Positions 55,981-64,000 of a stretch of DNA of 64,000 nucleotides are shown one piece after another (within the stretch, counting starts at the first letter, position 1; every line of letters begins with the position of its first letter). The notes beneath the pieces were generated by a model that had not been told where the DNA came from, ran no database searches, and was given only the letters and a program-made list of their open reading frames with translations. Made by a program: the position numbers and the translations under genes. This DNA comes from Martelella mediterranea DSM 17316 (lineage in GTDB: Bacteria > Pseudomonadota > Alphaproteobacteria > Rhizobiales > Rhizobiaceae). Location of the stretch: assembly GCF_002043005.1 (NCBI RefSeq), contig NZ_CP020330.1, positions 3,118,001 to 3,182,000 on the forward strand. The letters run 5' to 3'.

Positions 55981-56388
55981 TCAGGCGTTCGCGCCGGAAC
56001 GGGCTGCGAAGACCTCCTTTGCCGCGAACAGGCCGTTGAGCGCGGCGGGAAAGCCGGCATAGACCGACATCTGCATGATGGTTTCGACGATTTCCTCCTG
56101 GCTCACCCCGACATTGAGGCCTGCTTCGATGTGAACCTTGAGCTGAGGGACTGCGTTTCCGAGCGCGGTGAGGGCGGCGACCGTGGCAATCTCGCGTTCG
56201 CGCAAGCCGAGCCCGGGGCGGGCATAGATATCGCCGAAGGGGAATTCAAAGACATAACGGGCGAAATCGGGGGCGATATCATCGAGCGCGTCGATGACAT
56301 TCTGTCCCGCCTGCCCGTCGATGGCCGCCAGCATGCGCTTGCCGCGGTCCAGGCGGGTTTCGCCGATTGTCTGGTTCTGTTCATTCAT
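55981..56388 (-). CDS. Carboxymuconolactone decarboxylase (CMD) family protein
   Basis: Protein of 135 residues with an AhpD-like fold. Seen: the family's helical core with LREREIATVAALTALGNAVPQLKVHIEAGLNVGVS (cut: EREIATVAALTALG, HIEAGLNVGVS). The CxxC of peroxidase-type members is absent. Its ATG follows the MerR gene by a few bases, so the two form an operon; the MerR protein probably controls it. Substrate unknown (aromatic lactone or redox partner). Confidence 0.85.
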   Translation of the reverse strand: MNEQNQTIGETRLDRGKRMLAAIDGQAGQNVIDALDDIAPDFARYVFEFPFGDIYARPGLGLREREIATVAALTALGNAVPQLKVHIEAGLNVGVSQEEIVETIMQMSVYAGFPAALNGLFAAKEVFAARSGANA

Positions 56389-56395
56389 CACGTCA

Positions 56396-56758
56396 TCAAT
56401 CCTTGTTGCGATCATTTCCGGCATAGCCGGCGATTTTGTCGTCGAGGACATCAAGACAGGACTGGAGTTCGAGAACGTGCTCGCGCACCGCATCACGATG
56501 CTGTTCGAGCAGGCACTGACGCTGCTTTTCCGTAGCCGGACCCTGCCGTCTGAGTTCGGCATAGCGCAACATTTGCCGGATCGGCATGCCGGTGGTCTTC
56601 AAGCGGCCGAGAAATTCGATCCAGACCAGCGCCGATGCGTCGTAGTCGCGATGGCCTGAGCGATCGCGGTCGGCATCGGGCAAAAGGCCGATCTTCTCGT
56701 AATAGCGGAGGGTATGCGCCGTCAGGCCGGAGCGCTTTGCGAGTTCACCAATCTTCAT
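56396..56758 (-). CDS. MerR-family transcriptional regulator
   Basis: Regulator of 120 residues. Seen: N-terminal winged HTH KIGELAKRSGLTAHTLRYYEK, dimer helix, and no cysteine metal site typical of CueR/MerR. It looks like the group of MerR regulators sensing organic compounds or redox change. Seven bases separate its stop and the CMD start, so auto-regulation of the pair is likely. Confidence 0.9.
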   Translation of the reverse strand: MKIGELAKRSGLTAHTLRYYEKIGLLPDADRDRSGHRDYDASALVWIEFLGRLKTTGMPIRQMLRYAELRRQGPATEKQRQCLLEQHRDAVREHVLELQSCLDVLDDKIAGYAGNDRNKD

Positions 56759-56854
56759 CGAAGTCCTGCTTTCGTCACGACGCTGGCAAAGCTACGGCTT
56801 CGAGCGCGCTCTAAGTCAACGGTCAAAAGACGAGGACGACGAAAAAAGTTCCGG

Positions 56855-57691
56855 CTATTCGGAAAGCTGCCGCTCGATCGCCTTGGCATCCTGCCAGAGC
56901 GCTTCCATGCGTTCCAGCGTAGCGGCGTCGAGCGTTTCGCCCGACGCATTGAGCGATTCCTCGATATGGTTGAAGCGGCGGCGGAATTTGGTGTTGGTGC
57001 CGCGCAGCGCCTGTTCGGGATCGGTCTTCGTGTGGCGGGCGAGGTTGACGGCGGCGAAGATCAGGTCGCCGAGTTCGTCCGAGATTCGCGATTTGTCGCC
57101 GGCCTGAAACGCTTCGCGCAACTCGCCGATCTCCTCCTCGAACTTGGCGAGGATCGGTTCCGGCTCGGACCAGTCGAAGCCCACGCGGGCGGCATGCTCC
57201 TGAAGCTTCAGCGCCTCCGTCAGCGCCGGGAAGGAACGCTGGACGCCACCGAGATGGCCGGCCTTGAAATCCTCGGTAATCCCGCTTTTCACCCGCCGTT
57301 CGGCGCGCTCGGCCTTTTCCTTCCGCTTGATCTCGTCCCACTGGATCTTGACCGCTTCCGGCGTATCCGCCGCGTTGACGGCGAAGACATGCGGGTGGCG
57401 GCGTATCATCTTGGCGGTGATCGCGTGGACGACATCGCCGAAGGAAAACAGCCCCTTTTCCTCCGCCATGCGGGCGTGAAACACGACCTGCAGCAACAGA
57501 TCGCCGAGTTCGTCGCAGAGATCATCGAAATCCTTGCGCTCGATCGCGTCGGCCACCTCATAGGCTTCCTCGATCGTGTAAGGCTTGATGCTGTCGAAAT
57601 CCTGTTTCAGGTCCCACGGGCACCCGGTTTCGGGCGTGCGAAGGGCGGCCATGATGTCCAGAAGACGCGTGATGTCGCGGGAGGCTTCCAC
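56855..57691 (-). CDS. mazG: MazG nucleoside triphosphate pyrophosphohydrolase
   Basis: House-cleaning NTP pyrophosphatase of 278 residues. Seen: two MazG domains, with the acidic EExxE-type and ExxD blocks PYTIEEAYEVADAIE, DLCDELGDLLLQVVFHARMA (cut: ELGDLLLQVVFHARM), and GELREAFQ ... ISDELGDLIFAAVNLARH (cut). The start is GTG at 57691, preceded by GGAG; the longer frame upstream is low-complexity and lacks a ribosome site. Family members lower aberrant nucleotides and can affect ppGpp. Confidence 0.93.
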   Translation of the reverse strand: MEASRDITRLLDIMAALRTPETGCPWDLKQDFDSIKPYTIEEAYEVADAIERKDFDDLCDELGDLLLQVVFHARMAEEKGLFSFGDVVHAITAKMIRRHPHVFAVNAADTPEAVKIQWDEIKRKEKAERAERRVKSGITEDFKAGHLGGVQRSFPALTEALKLQEHAARVGFDWSEPEPILAKFEEEIGELREAFQAGDKSRISDELGDLIFAAVNLARHTKTDPEQALRGTNTKFRRRFNHIEESLNASGETLDAATLERMEALWQDAKAIERQLSE

Positions 57692-57725
57692 GGTTTGAGA
57701 CTCCGTCTTGCTTTCGGGGCGGGCG

Positions 57726-58313
57726 TTAGCCGAGCGGTATTTTGGTCTCGCCCTTGTGGGCCTGATAGGTGTCGGAGGCAAGGGCGTAGGTTTTGCGAAT
57801 ACCGTCAATCCGATCTATGAAGCCGGTGCGCGCTGGTTCCGGGCATGCCTCCGCCATGTCGATGATCGAGCGCGCGGTGAAGAAGGCGTTCTTGCGGCGG
57901 TAGCCGCCCGGCTCCAGGCCGTAAAGCTCCTTCATGATCTTCAGATCGTGGGGAATGGCGAAGCTGTCGCGCGAATCCTCATGGCTGAAGAAATAGAAGT
58001 AATTGTCGAATCCGGCCCAGGTGATCGCCGACATGCACATGGTGCAGGGTTCATGGGTCGAGAGGAAGAGCAGATCACGCGTGGCTGGCGGGTCGGGCAG
58101 TTCGTAGAACTGTTTCAGCGTATGGACCTCGCCGTGCCAGAGCGGATTGCTGGTCTCGTCATTGGTGCCGGCGATCACCAGGGAGAGATCGTCCTTGCGC
58201 AGGATGGCCGCGCCGAAAACCTTGTTGCCGCCGCTGACGCCCTTGAGCGTCTTGGGCAGGATATCGTCTTCGATCACGGCGAGAAGGCGGTCGGTGAGGG
58301 TCTTGTCGTCCAC
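57726..58313 (-). CDS. Nucleoside/cytidine deaminase-like protein
   Basis: Zinc deaminase of 195 residues. Seen: HGEVHTL (metal His and catalytic Glu) and STHEPCTMCMSAI (PCxxC), with GGYRRKNAFFTARSII after. It resembles the tRNA-/guanine-deaminase-like group (CMP/dCMP zinc domain), but a single specific substrate cannot be named. The start is GTG at 58313 with GGGGAA upstream. It precedes mazG by 34 bases on the same strand, so both may serve nucleotide cleaning. It is not part of the AT-rich phage-type deaminase. Confidence 0.82.
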   Translation of the reverse strand: MDDKTLTDRLLAVIEDDILPKTLKGVSGGNKVFGAAILRKDDLSLVIAGTNDETSNPLWHGEVHTLKQFYELPDPPATRDLLFLSTHEPCTMCMSAITWAGFDNYFYFFSHEDSRDSFAIPHDLKIMKELYGLEPGGYRRKNAFFTARSIIDMAEACPEPARTGFIDRIDGIRKTYALASDTYQAHKGETKIPLG

Positions 58314-58527
58314 GTCGATTCCCCGTTCAGAAGGTTGCACAGCCTGACTTAAAGGAACATTGGCGGGCGAGCGCAAGCCTCGGCCTGGCCCTGCAGGTAA
58401 ATTTGCCCTGCATTGCGCGGAATTGAGGAATGAAATGTTCCATCCCGCGCGCCCGCGCATTTTCGTTTCTTCAAACATTGCCGCCGCAGAGCGATTGTTG
58501 TGCCAATCTTGAGAAGGACTGTGCGCA

Positions 58528-59979
58528 ATGGGCACGAAAGACGATTTGTTGACGACTTTCCCGGCGTTTTTCCGGGTCGATGGCCGCAAGGTCGCGATTT
58601 TCGGCGGCGGCGACGAGGCTTTCGCCAAGGCCCGGCTGATGGCAAAGACCTCCGCCGTGATTGCAGCTTATGCCGAGAACGCCGAGGACGACTACCGCGC
58701 GTTTCTCGCCGAGCAGGGCTACCAGTTGGTGGAGGACGCTTTCTCGCCCGCGCAATTCGAAGGCGCGGTGTTGGTGTTCGCCGCGACCGGAATCAGCGAT
58801 CAGGACCACCTGATCGCCGAGGCGGCCCGTGCGGCCTCCATCCCTGTCAACGCCGTGGACCAGAAGGACGATTGCGACTTCTATACGCCCGCTCTGGTCA
58901 CGCGTCCTCCGATCGCCGTCGCCATCGGAACCGAGGGGGCCGGTCCGGTGCTGGCGCAGATGATCCGGGCGCAGATCGACACCATGCTGCCGCGCTCGCT
59001 CGGGCCGCTGGCGCAGCTCGCCAACCGCCTGCGCGACAAGGTTGACGCCAATATTCCGCGGGGTGCGCCGCGCCGCGCCTTCTGGTCGCGCTTCTTCAAC
59101 GGTTCGGTTGCGAATGCCATCGAAAAGGGAAGGGCGCTTGAGGCCGAGTGTCTTGCCGACGAGATCATTGCGGACGGAGCCAGGGTTTCCGGCCATGTGG
59201 CGCTTGTCGGCGCGGGACCGGGCGCCGAGGACCTGCTGACGATCCGCGCCCACCGGCTGATGATGGAAGCCGACGTGATTGCCTATGATGCGCTGGTGCC
59301 CCAGACTGTCGTCGATATGGGCCGGCGCGATGCGGAGCGTATCGCCGTCGGCAAGCGCAAGAACTGCCATTCGAAGTCTCAGAATGAAATCAATGATCTG
59401 CTTGTCGATCTTGCGAAAGAAGGCAAGCGCGTCGTGCGGCTGAAATCCGGCGATCCACTGATCTTCGGCCGCGCCGGTGAGGAAATGGCGGCTCTGCGCG
59501 CGGCGGGAGTATCCTACGAGGTCGTGCCCGGCATCACGTCCGCCACGGCGGCGGCCGCCGATTTCGAGCTGCCGCTGACGCTGCGCGGGGTCGCCTCGAC
59601 CCTGGTTTTTACGACCGGCCACGACCTCAATGGTGACACCCTGCCGGACTGGGCCGCGCTTGCGGTCCGGGGCGCCACCATTGCCGTCTATATGGGCCGT
59701 TCCGTCGCCGCCAGGCTCGGCGCCCGGCTTCAGGAGGCGGGCGTGCCCGCCGATACCACGATCGCGGTGATCGAGAACGCCAGCCGGAACAACCAGCGCC
59801 TGTTCCATGGCGTGTTGTCCGAAATGGCGCTGCTGGAAGCGCGCGACGACCTCGCCGGCCCGGTGATGGTGATCATCGGCGACGCGGTCGCCGGCGCCAA
59901 TCTGAAGCATTCGAGCGCGCTTTCGCAGGATAACAAGGTCGCCCAGACGAAATTCAAGGGAGTTGCCCATGTCCGCTAA
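58528..59979 (+). CDS. cysG: Siroheme synthase CysG
   Basis: Multifunctional enzyme of 483 residues that makes siroheme for sulfite reductase. Seen: N-terminal precorrin-2 dehydrogenase/ferrochelatase (AIFGGGDEAFAKARLM) and C-terminal uroporphyrinogen methyltransferase (LVGAGPGAEDLLTIRAHRLM cut: GAGPGAEDLLTIR; YMGRSVAARLG). The 214 bases upstream, between it and the divergent deaminase gene, must hold the promoter; no known operator was recognised. It heads the sulfite-reduction operon. Confidence 0.95.
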   Translation: MGTKDDLLTTFPAFFRVDGRKVAIFGGGDEAFAKARLMAKTSAVIAAYAENAEDDYRAFLAEQGYQLVEDAFSPAQFEGAVLVFAATGISDQDHLIAEAARAASIPVNAVDQKDDCDFYTPALVTRPPIAVAIGTEGAGPVLAQMIRAQIDTMLPRSLGPLAQLANRLRDKVDANIPRGAPRRAFWSRFFNGSVANAIEKGRALEAECLADEIIADGARVSGHVALVGAGPGAEDLLTIRAHRLMMEADVIAYDALVPQTVVDMGRRDAERIAVGKRKNCHSKSQNEINDLLVDLAKEGKRVVRLKSGDPLIFGRAGEEMAALRAAGVSYEVVPGITSATAAAADFELPLTLRGVASTLVFTTGHDLNGDTLPDWAALAVRGATIAVYMGRSVAARLGARLQEAGVPADTTIAVIENASRNNQRLFHGVLSEMALLEARDDLAGPVMVIIGDAVAGANLKHSSALSQDNKVAQTKFKGVAHVR

Positions 59980-60286
59980 GGTTCTGACCGCAAATCGCCT
60001 GACCGATGGCCTTGCCGTCTGGCTCGATGCCAATGGCCGCTGGTGCGAGGATCTGCAGGCAGCGCTCGTCGCCCGCCACGACGCGGCGATCGAAAGCCTC
60101 GATGAGATCGGCAAGCGTGATTTCTCAGCCAACAAGGTGGTCGATCTTGCCGTCATCGATGTCGAGGAGCGTCCCGACGGCCGCATCTGGCCGCTCAGGC
60201 TGCGCGAGCGCATTCGCGCCGAGGGCCCGACCATTCCTTACGCGGCCGGCTATGCCGCCGCCAAACCAGAACGCGTGGAGGCGTAA
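59969..60286 (+). CDS. DUF2849 domain protein
   Basis: Small protein of 105 residues. Seen: SAKVLTANRLTDGLAVWLDANGRWCEDL (cut: VLTANRLTDGLAVWL), then a helical C-terminal part. The ATG at 59969 lies inside the end of cysG with GGGAG upstream, so it is coupled. In rhizobia DUF2849 always sits between cysG and cysI. It may assist siroheme delivery or sulfite reductase assembly; the role is not established. Confidence 0.88.
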   Translation: MSAKVLTANRLTDGLAVWLDANGRWCEDLQAALVARHDAAIESLDEIGKRDFSANKVVDLAVIDVEERPDGRIWPLRLRERIRAEGPTIPYAAGYAAAKPERVEA

Positions 60287-60292
60287 GACCTC

Positions 60293-61948
60293 ATGTATCG
60301 TTACGATGAATTCGACAAGGATTTCGTCGCCCAGCGGGTGGACCAGTTCGCAGACCAGGTCGAGCGCCGCCTTTCCGGCGAAATCACCGAGGATCAGTTC
60401 AAGCCGCTGCGGCTGATGAACGGCGTTTACCTGCAGCTTCACGCCTATATGCTGCGCATCGCCGTGCCCTATGGCACGATGAATGCCCGGCAGATGCGCA
60501 TGCTCGCCCATGTCGCGCGCACCTATGACCGCGGCTATGGCCACTTCACCACGCGCCAGAACATCCAGTTCAACTGGCCGAAGCTTTCCGATATTCCGGC
60601 GATCCTGCGCGATCTCGCAAGCGTTGAAATGCATGCGATCCAGACCTCGGGAAACTGCATCCGCAATGTGACGGCAGACCATTTCTCGGGCGCCGCCGCC
60701 GACGAGGTCGCCGATCCGCGCCCCTATGCGGAAATCCTGCGGCAGTGGTCGTCGCTGCATCCGGAATTCTCGTTCCTGCCGCGCAAGTTCAAGATCGCGG
60801 TGACCGGCGCCGAACGCGACCGCGCCGCGATCCAGGTCCATGACATCGGCCTGCATCTGAAGCGGAACGAGGCCGGCGAGCTCGGCTTTGCCGTCTATGT
60901 CGGCGGCGGGCAGGGGCGTACACCGATGATCGCCAAGAAGGTTCGCGACTTTCTTCCGGAAGCCGATCTCCTGGCCTATGCGACGGCGATCCTGCGCGTC
61001 TACAACCTCAACGGCCGCCGCGACAACAAGTACAAGGCGCGCATCAAGATCCTCGTCCACGAGACCGGGCTTGAGGAGCTGAAGGCTCAGATCGAGCAGG
61101 AATTCGAGGCGCTGAAGGACGGCGAGCTGACATTGCCGGCCGGCGACGTCGAAGCGATCCGCGCCTACTTCGCGCTGCCCGAATTGCCGGAACGCGAGCG
61201 CGACCGTTTCGACACCGCCAATGCCGGCTATATCAACTGGCTGACCCGCAACACCGTCGCCCACAAGCGCGACGACTATGCGATGGTGACGATCTCGCTG
61301 AAGCCGATCGGCGGCATCCCCGGAGACGCGACCGACGCGCAGATGGACGCGGTCGCCGATATCGCCGAGCGCTACGGCTTCGATGAAATCCGCGTCAGCC
61401 ACGAGCAGAACCTGGTGCTGCCGCATGTCGCCCGCGCCGATCTGCCGGCGGTCTATCGTGCGCTGGAGGAGGCAGGGCTTGCCACCGGCAATGCCGGGCT
61501 GATCACCGATATCATCGCCTGTCCGGGACTCGATTATTGCGCGCTCGCCAATGCGCGGTCGATCCCGCTGGCGCAGGAGCTTTCCACCCGTTTCGGCAAT
61601 GCCGAGCGTCAGGCCGAAATCGGCGATCTGAAGATCAAGATTTCCGGCTGCATCAACGCCTGCGGCCACCACCATGTGGGCCATATCGGCCTTCTTGGCG
61701 TGGAGAAGAAGGGCGCGGAACTCTACCAGATCACCCTTGGCGGATCGGCGGACGAGAACACCTCGATCGGCGAGATCATCGGTCGCGGCTTCGAGCCGTC
61801 GAAGGTGACCGATGCGGTGGAGACGATCGTCGATACCTATCTTTCGCTTCGGACCGACAAGGCCGAGACCTTCATCGAGGCCTATCGCAGGCTGGGCGCG
61901 CAGCCCTTCAAGGATGCGCTCTATCCCGAAAAAGCCAAGGCCGCCTGA
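60293..61948 (+). CDS. cysI: Sulfite (nitrite) reductase hemoprotein
   Basis: Siroheme enzyme of 551 residues that reduces sulfite to sulfide, taking electrons from ferredoxin or NADPH. Seen: ferredoxin-like halves, the QTSGNCIRNVTADHFSG substrate region, and the 4Fe-4S/siroheme cysteines in CPGLDYC and SGCINACGHHHVGHIG (C-x5-C and C-x3-C). The DUF2849 gene lies seven bases upstream and the DUF934 gene 11 bases downstream. The flavoprotein partner could be Fpr (62582-63394). Confidence 0.95.
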   Translation: MYRYDEFDKDFVAQRVDQFADQVERRLSGEITEDQFKPLRLMNGVYLQLHAYMLRIAVPYGTMNARQMRMLAHVARTYDRGYGHFTTRQNIQFNWPKLSDIPAILRDLASVEMHAIQTSGNCIRNVTADHFSGAAADEVADPRPYAEILRQWSSLHPEFSFLPRKFKIAVTGAERDRAAIQVHDIGLHLKRNEAGELGFAVYVGGGQGRTPMIAKKVRDFLPEADLLAYATAILRVYNLNGRRDNKYKARIKILVHETGLEELKAQIEQEFEALKDGELTLPAGDVEAIRAYFALPELPERERDRFDTANAGYINWLTRNTVAHKRDDYAMVTISLKPIGGIPGDATDAQMDAVADIAERYGFDEIRVSHEQNLVLPHVARADLPAVYRALEEAGLATGNAGLITDIIACPGLDYCALANARSIPLAQELSTRFGNAERQAEIGDLKIKISGCINACGHHHVGHIGLLGVEKKGAELYQITLGGSADENTSIGEIIGRGFEPSKVTDAVETIVDTYLSLRTDKAETFIEAYRRLGAQPFKDALYPEKAKAA

Positions 61949-61959
61949 GGAGACCGCAC

Positions 61960-62463
61960 ATGACTGCAATCTGGAAAGAAGGCGGCTTTGTCGAAAACGA
62001 CCCATGGGTGGTGGAGACGGAAGAGCGCAAGGCGGGCGAGGGGGAGCGGGTGCTCATCCCCTACGCCGATATCATCGAGCATGGCGTCGAAGGCAACGAG
62101 CCTGTTGGCGTCGTGCTCGGCCCGTTCGATGACCCGACGCGGCTTGCGCCCTATCTCGACCGGATCACGCTGGTGGCGCTCACCTTCCCGGCCTTCAGCG
62201 ACGGAAGGGCATTTTCGCAGGCGACACTGCTGCGCGAGCGGCTTGGCTATACCGGCGAGCTGCGCGCCGTCGGCGACGTGCTGATCGATCCGCTGGTGCA
62301 TATGCTGCGCTGCGGCTTCGACAGCTTCGCCGTGACCAACGAGACTGCGATCCGCAGGCTCGGGGAAGGGCGGTTGCCGGCGGTGACGCGCTACTACCAG
62401 CCCGCCGCAAAACCCGCCGCCGCGGTGCCCGGTTACAGCTGGCGGCGCCAGGCGGGCGCGTGA
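61960..62463 (+). CDS. DUF934 domain protein
   Basis: Protein of 167 residues. Seen: IWKEGGFVENDPWVV start, LPAVTRYYQPA end and the family core LIDPLVHMLRCGFDSFAV. It is the usual companion of CysI in alphaproteobacteria, probably needed for sulfite reductase or APS reductase function; the exact activity is unknown. GGAGA precedes the ATG. Confidence 0.9.
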   Translation: MTAIWKEGGFVENDPWVVETEERKAGEGERVLIPYADIIEHGVEGNEPVGVVLGPFDDPTRLAPYLDRITLVALTFPAFSDGRAFSQATLLRERLGYTGELRAVGDVLIDPLVHMLRCGFDSFAVTNETAIRRLGEGRLPAVTRYYQPAAKPAAAVPGYSWRRQAGA

Positions 62464-62528
62464 AAGCCAAGAATTTCCGGCTGACTTTGCAATTGTCGGC
62501 CAGCGGTAGTATTTGAGCGCTGGAGGAT

Positions 62529-62570
62529 ATGACCCGCAAGCGGATCGAAGGCGCCGACGAGACAGAATGA
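62529..62570 (+). other. Possible 13-codon upstream ORF before fpr
   Basis: MTRKRIEGADETE, with GGAGG just upstream of its ATG, ends in TGA that overlaps an in-frame ATG of fpr (62567) as ATGA. The layout suggests either a coupled leader peptide or a chance ORF. The alternative fpr start at 62582 has its own AGGA. Confidence 0.3.
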
Positions 62571-62581
62571 CAGGACCAGAC

Positions 62582-63394
62582 ATGAACGTGCAGACCAAAA
62601 CCGACGATCTTGCGACTGCGTTGCCCGCCGGGGTTTATGGCGAGACCGTGTTGAGCGTTGAGCATTATACCGACCATCTGTTCCGCTTCACCATGACGCG
62701 GCCGGCCGGCTTCCGTTTCCGCTCGGGCGAATTCGCCATGATCGGACTGATGGTCGATGGCAAGCCGATCTACCGCGCCTATTCGATCGCAAGCCCGGCC
62801 TGGGCCGATACGCTGGAATTCTTCTCGATCAAGGTTCCGGGCGGCCCGCTGACCCAGCACCTGCAGAAAATCCAGCCCGGCGACACGGTTCTGATGCGCA
62901 AGAAGCCGACCGGCACGCTGGTGCTTGATGCGCTGACGCCGGCCAAACGGCTTTATATGTTTTCGACCGGAACCGGGATTGCTCCGTTCGCAAGCCTGAT
63001 CCGCGAGCCGGAAACGTTTGAAAAGTTCGATGAGGTGATCCTGACCCACACCTGCCGCGAGGTGGCCGAGCTGAAATACGGCTTCGACCTGGTGAACGAG
63101 ATCGAGAACGATGAGCTGCTGAGCGAAGTCGTCGGCGACAAACTGCGCCACTACGCCACCGCCACCCGCGAGGACTTCGTGCGCACCGGCCGTATCACCG
63201 ATCTCATCGCCAGTGGCAAGCTGTTCGAGGACCTCGGCGTTCCCGCGCTGAACCCGGAAACGGACCGCGCGATGATCTGCGGCTCGACCGAGATGCTGAA
63301 GGACACCAAGGCCCTGCTGGAAGCCGCCGGCCTGACCGAAGGCGCCAACAACAAACCCTCGCAGTTCGTGATCGAACGGGCTTTTGTGGGGTAG
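62582..63394 (+). CDS. fpr: Ferredoxin/flavodoxin-NADP+ reductase
   Basis: FAD enzyme of 270 residues that moves electrons between NADPH and ferredoxin or flavodoxin. Seen: FAD motif YRAYSIASPAW, GTGIAPFASLIR for NADP, and the C-terminal FVIERAFVG (the aromatic end residue typical of the bacterial subclass is within this tail). Start 62582 has AGGA upstream; 62567 is possible by coupling to the small ORF. It follows the cys operon and may feed CysI. In relatives fpr also answers to oxidative stress. Confidence 0.93.
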   Translation: MNVQTKTDDLATALPAGVYGETVLSVEHYTDHLFRFTMTRPAGFRFRSGEFAMIGLMVDGKPIYRAYSIASPAWADTLEFFSIKVPGGPLTQHLQKIQPGDTVLMRKKPTGTLVLDALTPAKRLYMFSTGTGIAPFASLIREPETFEKFDEVILTHTCREVAELKYGFDLVNEIENDELLSEVVGDKLRHYATATREDFVRTGRITDLIASGKLFEDLGVPALNPETDRAMICGSTEMLKDTKALLEAAGLTEGANNKPSQFVIERAFVG

Positions 63395-63475
63395 GGCCGG
63401 CGCGACGTATCCCTCAGTTTGAAACCCGCCAATATTTCATAGCTGTCGAGTTTTCTTGAGGCGTCGCAGCCATCA

Positions 63476-63620
63476 ATCTCTCCCCTTGAGGGAGAGATGC
63501 CCCGACAGGGGCAGAGAGGGGTGAACCCTTTCCGAGAGCACGGCGTTTGCGGCTTTTAGGGCTTGCGCCCTTTACCCCTCTCTGTCGCTTTCGCGACATC
63601 TCCCCCTCAAGGGGGGAGAT
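63476..63620. repeat. Inverted-repeat intergenic element of rhizobial type
   Basis: Two arms of about 48 bases in opposite orientation. The left arm begins ATCTCTCCCCTTGAGGGAG at 63476 and ends in GAGAGGGGT; the right arm begins ACCCCTCTCTGTCG at 63574 and ends CCTCAAGGGGGGAGAT at 63620. Each outer end is itself palindromic. Similar elements are common between genes in Rhizobiaceae. The function is unknown. Confidence 0.8.
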
Positions 63621-63644
63621 TTGGGCTGAGAGGCCTCGGTTCAC

Positions 63645-64000
63645 TCACTCGAACCGCAGCGCATCGATCGGGCTCAGCCGCGCCGCACGCCGGGCCGGGA
63701 AATAGCCGAAGATCAGGCCGATCAGGGCCGAGAAGCCGAAGGCGCCGGCGATCATCCATGGGTCGATGACGAAGGGCAGGGACAGATACTGCACGGCGGC
63801 ATAGGCAAGGCCGAGGCCGATGACGATGCCGGCCACCCCGCCCGATATCGACAGCACCAGCGCCTCGACGATGAATTGCAGCAGAACCTGCCGCTCCAGT
63901 GCGCCGACCGTAAGCCGCAGGCCGATCTCGCGGGTGCGCTCGGTGACCGACACCAGCATGATATTCATGATGCCGATGCCGCCGACAAGCAGGCTGACGC
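63645..64000 (-). CDS. MacB/FtsX-type ABC permease, truncated by window end
   Basis: The C-terminal part of an ABC export permease. Seen: VTERTREIGLRLTVGA (the loop that follows the periplasmic domain), two helices, and the terminal FGYFPARRAARLSPIDALRFE (cut: FPARRAARLSPIDALRFE) signature of MacB. The frame is open to base 64000 on the minus strand, so the N terminus lies beyond the window. By family it would move macrolides, lipoproteins or peptides together with an adaptor protein. Confidence 0.88.
   Translation of the reverse strand, partial: VSLLVGGIGIMNIMLVSVTERTREIGLRLTVGALERQVLLQFIVEALVLSISGGVAGIVIGLGLAYAAVQYLSLPFVIDPWMIAGAFGFSALIGLIFGYFPARRAARLSPIDALRFE

Noticed and set aside
58427..58441. 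Inverted repeat GGAA-N7-TTCC before cysG as a sulfur regulator site
   Set aside because: Arms are only four bases and no known alphaproteobacterial operator matches; not distinguishable from chance.
1..64000. CRISPR arrays, transposases, integrases, rRNA genes
   Set aside because: No regularly spaced direct repeats, no transposase or integrase motifs and no rRNA sequence were found on either strand.

Overview
The window reads as chromosomal DNA from an alphaproteobacterium of the Hyphomicrobiales (Rhizobiales), most likely Rhizobiaceae or a close relative. The evidence is GC-rich coding sequence, a fused ispDF, the order dusB-ntrB-ntrC-ntrY-ntrX-trkA-hfq-hflX, the order cysG-DUF2849-cysI-DUF934, a tandem glycine riboswitch before gcvTHP, and rhizobial-type palindromic intergenic repeats. 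The genus cannot be fixed from the sequence alone.

Layout. 1-3.1 kb: an HlyD/DHA2 efflux pair cut by the window start, then an internally deleted molybdopterin oxidoreductase remnant. 3.1-8.9 kb: a FixL/FixJ-like signalling block (two paralogous FixJ-type regulators, a single-domain receiver, a membrane PAS kinase) around a coupled LtrA and voltage-gated K+ channel pair. 9.3-14.7 kb: a same-strand accessory cassette (XapX, YtcJ-type amidohydrolase, secreted VOC protein, DoxX, MFS_3 exporter). 15.1-21.5 kb: tRNA-Ser, rlpA and the core run tmk-holB-metG-tatD-MBL. 21.8-26.4 kb: a polyamine-type ABC importer. 26.4-33.0 kb: a group IV sigma factor and ChrR-type anti-sigma factor, divergent from an FAD oxidoreductase/DUF1365/cyclopropane-fatty-acid-synthase-like operon, with DUF1295 and DUF2177 membrane proteins. 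33.0-36.4 kb: YigZ, a lipoprotein, an AbrB-family membrane protein and an Ntn hydrolase. 36.4-38.2 kb: an AT-rich insert carrying a large two-domain deaminase of the anti-phage dCTP deaminase (DCD/AvcD) type, with a divergent 56-residue ORF. 38.2-43 kb: gcvP, gcvH, gcvT and the riboswitch. 43-56 kb: COQ10/RatA-like, cinA, ispDF, then the nitrogen regulation, trkA, hfq and hflX run. 56-63.4 kb: CMD/MerR, mazG, a nucleoside deaminase, the sulfite reduction operon and fpr. 63.5-64 kb: an inverted-repeat element and the end of a MacB-type ABC permease.

The two strongest leads are these. (1) Three candidate promoters share the pattern AATCC-N16-CGTA(A/G). They lie before the sigma-chrR operon, before the divergent FAD/DUF1365/CFA operon, and before the DUF1295 gene pair, and would join them in one singlet-oxygen-type regulon that modifies membrane lipids. 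(2) The AT-rich DCD/AvcD-like deaminase sits head to head with an unknown small charged ORF, with only 59 bp between the chosen starts. Further leads are an in-frame deletion remnant of a YdeP-like oxidoreductase, a covarying two-hairpin intergenic repeat, a switchable terminator under the glycine riboswitch, and a possible ATT start for hflX.
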